Assembly (NCBI GenBank): GCA_035440445.1
Contig: DAORMJ010000008.1
Span: 62,001-126,000 of the forward strand
Direction of reading: 5' to 3'
Source of the DNA: Ga0077548 sp035440445
GTDB lineage: Bacteria; Pseudomonadota; Alphaproteobacteria; Rhizobiales; Xanthobacteraceae
Length of the DNA: 64,000 nucleotides
Shown: positions 61,246-64,000 of the stretch, one piece after another
Position numbering within the stretch: the stretch's first letter is position 1
Layout: each line of letters begins with the position of its first letter
Program-made: the position numbers and the translations under genes
The notes under the pieces: generated by a model
What the model saw: only the letters and a program-made list of their open reading frames with translations
Databases searched by the model: none
What the model was told of the DNA's origin: nothing

Positions 61246-61839
61246 TTAAGCGTTTGTTTTGATGCGCAAGCGCGGAGCGGCGTCTCCGGCGATTTCGGCG
61301 TAGCCGTCCTTCAACTCTTCGGCGAGATATTTCTCGACCAGGATCGAAAGCTGCTCGGCGATCTCCATCCCGTAAGGGTTCACCGGGCTGACCACTTCAT
61401 CGCGGACGATCGCCTTGATCGTATCGACGTGATGGTCGATCAGCGCCATCGGAATGCGGCTTGCTTCGGGGGCGTGATGCAACAACCGGCACAGGCTGGT
61501 CGCGATCCGCTCGGCGAGGGGATAACCAAGCGTGGTGGCTCCGCCCTTGATGTCATGCGCCGGCAGGACCAGACGTTCGACGGTCGCGCGGTCAAGACCC
61601 TTATCGTGAATCGCGCGGCGGGCCGTATCCAGCCGCTGACACTCGTCCTTCATCCAGATCGAGAATTCGTCTTTCAACTCTGCAAGCGCAGCTTCTGCGC
61701 GCGCAACGGCTGTCATATCGATGGTCGTCGGTCCCTGCGCATGGGTAACGACGTGCTTGAGCCGATGCGGCGGGACGATCACCGAGTGATCGTCAAAACG
61801 CTTCTCCGACAGTTTTTCGCCGTCCTGCTGATTTGCCAT
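61246..61839 (-). CDS. Hpt (histidine phosphotransfer) domain protein
   Basis: This 197-residue protein contains an Hpt domain with the phosphoacceptor His95 in AHDIKGGATTLGYPL. It relays phosphoryl groups from a sensor kinase to a response regulator. Its gene starts 29 bases after the receiver-protein gene stop on the same strand. The ATG at 61839 is chosen; a TTG at 61872 overlapping the previous gene is possible. No histidine kinase gene is near. Confidence 0.82.
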   Translation of the reverse strand: MANQQDGEKLSEKRFDDHSVIVPPHRLKHVVTHAQGPTTIDMTAVARAEAALAELKDEFSIWMKDECQRLDTARRAIHDKGLDRATVERLVLPAHDIKGGATTLGYPLAERIATSLCRLLHHAPEASRIPMALIDHHVDTIKAIVRDEVVSPVNPYGMEIAEQLSILVEKYLAEELKDGYAEIAGDAAPRLRIKTNA

Positions 61840-61868
61840 TGCAGGCTGTCCTGTTCTTTCGATCGGGT

Positions 61869-62465
61869 TCAAGCGGCCGTTCCGGGCCGCTGACCTGCGG
61901 TGCTTGAATCCGCTTGCTTGCGCTGCGCCTGAAGCCTGTTGTCGAGAGGCGCGACCTCGATGATCTCGGCGTCCTCGTTACCCTTGCGGCGCTCGGGACC
62001 GGTATATTTCGCGTTGGTGGTCCGGCGGCGATCGGGCCCGAAGTAAGTCTTGGTCTTGATGAAAGGCCGTGGTGCCAGCGTCACGCTCAGGATGCGCTCG
62101 TAGAGCGATTTCGCGGCTACCGGCTTGGTCAGAAACTCGGTCACGCCGGCATCGCGCGCTTCCATTACGCTGCGCTTCTCGGAATGGCCGCTCAGCATGA
62201 TGATTGGCACGAAGCGCGTGACCGGCGAGTTCGAATTACGCACGGTCTTGGTGAATTCGATGCCGTCATAGACCGGCATGGCCCAGTCGGTGATGACAAT
62301 GTCCGGCTTCTGCGCGCTGAACATCTCGAGGCCCGACGCGCCGTCTTCGGCCTCGAAAATCTCGCGCGAGCCGAAGCCGTGCAGCAGTTGCCGCACGATA
62401 CGCCGCATATGGGCGTTATCGTCGATCACTAGGAACTTGAGACGATTAAAATCAATCCGGATCAT
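61869..62465 (-). CDS. response regulator receiver protein
   Basis: This 198-residue protein has an N-terminal receiver domain with acidic pocket Asp15/Asp16, phosphorylation site Asp60 (VITDWAMP), Ser92 and Lys114, followed by a tail of about 70 residues with PDRRRTTN and GPERRKGNE and no output domain. It probably signals through protein contact. It is upstream of and co-directional with the Hpt gene. Confidence 0.9.
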   Translation of the reverse strand: MIRIDFNRLKFLVIDDNAHMRRIVRQLLHGFGSREIFEAEDGASGLEMFSAQKPDIVITDWAMPVYDGIEFTKTVRNSNSPVTRFVPIIMLSGHSEKRSVMEARDAGVTEFLTKPVAAKSLYERILSVTLAPRPFIKTKTYFGPDRRRTTNAKYTGPERRKGNEDAEIIEVAPLDNRLQAQRKQADSSTAGQRPGTAA

Positions 62466-62560
62466 GCGCGCGCCTGGCTTCCGGGGTCAGGCGACCTGAC
62501 GCGGAACCGGCTTCATTAGCGCCCGCCGGGCTTAATATTCGGTTGAGATATTGATCCGGA

Positions 62561-63343
62561 TCAGTAGCCGAACTGTTCGTTAAGAATCCGTTCGTCGAGG
62601 CTGTGGCCGGGATCGAACAGCATCTCGACCGACGAATTCATGTCCATGCGTGCACTGACATGGACGACCGAGCGCACTTCGAAGTGGTCGGCGACCGCGT
62701 TCACCGGACGCTTCTGCTTTTCCAGAATCTCGATCTCGACCGTGCAGCGGTCTGGTACCATCGCGCCGCGCCAGCGCCGCGGGCGGAAAGGACTGATCGG
62801 GGTGAGCGCAAGAAAAGGTGCTGCCAGCGGTAAGATGGGTCCGTGCGCTGAAAGGTTATAGGCGGTCGAGCCTGTCGGGGTTGCGATCAGCATGCCGTCG
62901 CAAATCAACTCCTCCATGCGGACCTTGCCATCGATCTGGATTCTCAGCTTGGCGGCTTGATACGATTGGCGCAGTAGCGAAACTTCGTTCAGGGCCGGCG
63001 CGCGATGCACTTTGCCGTCGATGTCGGTCGCCTCCATCATCAGGGGATGGATGACGTTGCGCTCCGCGACGGCCAGGCGTTCAACCAAGCCGTCTTCGCG
63101 GAACTCGTTCATCAGAAAGCCGATGGTGCCGCGATGCATGCCGTAGATCGGGGTGCCGGTGTCGCGAAACTTGTGCAGCATCTGGAGCATGAAACCGTCG
63201 CCGCCGAGCGCTACGACGACTTCCGCCTGTTCCAGCGGGGCATTGCCATAGGCTTTTGCAAGCCGCACCCGGGCAGCAGCGGCGTCCGGCGCGCTGCTCG
63301 CGACGAAGGCGATCTTGTCGTAGTTTGGTGCGGTCTTCGTCAT
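62561..63343 (-). CDS. nadK: NAD kinase
   Basis: This 260-residue enzyme phosphorylates NAD to NADP with ATP. The family motifs are VALGGDGFML (GGDG at 47-50), TPTGSTAYNLSAHGP and the HIHPLMMEAT-like region after the catalytic Asp. The length suits bacterial NAD kinases. It is divergent from cutA, with 31 bases between their starts. Confidence 0.95.
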   Translation of the reverse strand: MTKTAPNYDKIAFVASSAPDAAAARVRLAKAYGNAPLEQAEVVVALGGDGFMLQMLHKFRDTGTPIYGMHRGTIGFLMNEFREDGLVERLAVAERNVIHPLMMEATDIDGKVHRAPALNEVSLLRQSYQAAKLRIQIDGKVRMEELICDGMLIATPTGSTAYNLSAHGPILPLAAPFLALTPISPFRPRRWRGAMVPDRCTVEIEILEKQKRPVNAVADHFEVRSVVHVSARMDMNSSVEMLFDPGHSLDERILNEQFGY

Positions 63344-63374
63344 GCGGAATGCAACGGACTTAATGGAGGCGGCT

Positions 63375-63716
63375 ATGGAGCGGCCAGTTCTCGTCTATAC
63401 GACCTATCCTTCGCTTGTCGAGGCGGAGCGGACAGGACGGTTACTGGTGGAGCAGGGATTGGCCGCCTGCGTGAATATCCTGCCGGGCATGCAGTCGATC
63501 TATCGCTGGCAGGGGAAGGTCGAAAGCGCCGACGAGGCGGTCATGATCGTCAAGACGCGCGCCTCGCAAAAGGAAGCCGTGGAGGCCGTCGTCAAACGGC
63601 TCCATAGCTACGAAACGCCAGCCGTTCTGTTCCTGAATACGGAGGGTGGCAGCGCGGAATATGTAGGCTGGGTGCTATCGGAATCGCGCGGCGAAAAAAT
63701 TGACGCTGACTCCTGA
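63375..63716 (+). CDS. cutA: divalent-cation tolerance protein CutA
   Basis: This 113-residue protein forms a stable trimer and has the CutA1 run LVYTTYPSLVEAERTGRLLVEQGLAACVNIL, then IYRWQGKVESADEAVMIVKT. It is linked to copper tolerance in some bacteria, though function is debated. The ATG at 63375 has GGAGG five bases before it; an earlier ATG at 63363 is less well placed. Confidence 0.93.
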   Translation: MERPVLVYTTYPSLVEAERTGRLLVEQGLAACVNILPGMQSIYRWQGKVESADEAVMIVKTRASQKEAVEAVVKRLHSYETPAVLFLNTEGGSAEYVGWVLSESRGEKIDADS

Positions 63717-63730
63717 TCCCAGAAGCAAAA

Positions 63731-63754
63731 ATGGCCGGCGTTTTCGCCGGCCAT
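63731..63754. terminator. hairpin terminator between convergent genes
   Basis: Perfect 10-bp stem ATGGCCGGCG / CGCCGGCCAT with a TTTT loop, 15 bases after cutA and 24 bases beyond the end of the receptor gene. On the minus strand a TTTTGC tail follows. Confidence 0.75.
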
Positions 63755-63777
63755 TCTGAGCTTGTCTTGTTGCTTGC

Positions 63778-64000
63778 TTATTCGTAGCCGAACTTCACCC
63801 GCAGGCCACCCATGATGATCCGCGGCGAGCCGCGATAGGTGAAGACGTCTTCGTAGTGCTTATCGAAGAGGTTTTCCGCCTTGATGTATGCGGTCGCGAA
63901 TTTCGTCAGATCATACGACAATTGAGCGCGTACGAGCGAATAACCGGGCATCGTCACTGGAGAGGCGACGGCTGGCACGAACGAAGAGTCGGTGCGCTTG
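63778..64000 (-). CDS. TonB-dependent receptor, C-terminal end (partial gene)
   Basis: These last codons of an outer-membrane TonB-dependent receptor continue past the window edge. The C-terminal stretch YIKAENLFDKHYEDVFTYRGSPRIIMGGLRVKFGYE shows the barrel-closing NLFDKHYE motif and the terminal aromatic residue region of outer-membrane barrels. The pattern resembles BtuB-type cobalamin or siderophore receptors; the ligand cannot be assigned. Confidence 0.85.
   Translation of the reverse strand, partial: KRTDSSFVPAVASPVTMPGYSLVRAQLSYDLTKFATAYIKAENLFDKHYEDVFTYRGSPRIIMGGLRVKFGYE

Noticed and set aside
1..64000. CRISPR arrays, insertion sequences, prophage, integrases and rRNA
   Set aside because: No regularly spaced repeat array, transposase, integrase or rRNA-like segment was found in the window.

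Overview
The window is a stretch of ordinary chromosome from a high-GC alphaproteobacterium, most likely of the order Hyphomicrobiales (Rhizobiales) and near Bradyrhizobium, Rhodopseudomonas or Xanthobacteraceae. The evidence is the lineage-typical gene set (Usg, DUF3126, a zf-CHCC protein, a BTLCP protease, DUF2336, PAS_5, PilZ), a groESL operon behind a CIRCE element, and dispersed palindromic repeats of the kind seen in that group. I see no phage, transposase, integrase, plasmid functions, rRNA or CRISPR array. About 77 protein-coding genes and one tRNA are present, packed on both strands.

Layout. 1-3.2 kb: the end of a PotD/B/C/A-type ABC importer operon. 3.2-6.2 kb: a small secreted DUF3421 protein, groEL (broken by a one-base deletion), groES, the CIRCE element and usg. 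6.3-8.9 kb: an SsuA/C/B- or NMT1-type ABC importer. 9.7-13.9 kb: a four-gene operon of ATP-grasp, alpha-E, transglutaminase-like and Anbu (proteasome-like) proteins, a predicted peptide-making and peptide-trimming system whose chemistry is not settled. 14-18 kb: a feruloyl-CoA synthase-like ligase, a CinA N-domain protein, a secreted intradiol dioxygenase and a phosphoribosyltransferase. 18-21 kb: copper export (copA) divergent from its CsoR sensor over a shared operator. 21-25.7 kb: a solute-binding protein, a methionine-synthase-like protein, pirin, tRNA-Leu(UAA) and a cytochrome P450. 25.7-34 kb: regulators and enzymes, including a MASE1-GGDEF cyclase interrupted by an in-frame TGA. 34-41 kb: hydrolases, crotonases, cysE and a duplicated DUF3126 protein. 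41-47.5 kb: gamma carbonic anhydrase, an L,D-transpeptidase, a BTLCP protease, PilZ, PAS and rhomboid proteins. 47.5-55 kb: a CBS protein, an SLC13 carrier, a patatin, hisI, folE, a scaffold protein, a cupin, yidD and thrS. 55-64 kb: a secreted Pro-rich protein, flavin enzymes, CoA lyase with MaoC, a transglycosylase, DUF2336, an Hpt and receiver pair, NAD kinase, cutA and the end of a TonB-dependent receptor.

Working together. The clearest functional units are the two ABC importers, the copper module (sensor, operator, pump), the Anbu operon, the ATGA-overlapping MaoC and CoA-lyase pair, the overlapping alpha/beta hydrolase pair, the Hpt and receiver pair next to DUF2336, and the folE-hisI pair separated by a terminator. 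Two genes look damaged (groEL and the GGDEF cyclase). Each needs only a single-base change, so sequencing error and real mutation are both possible.
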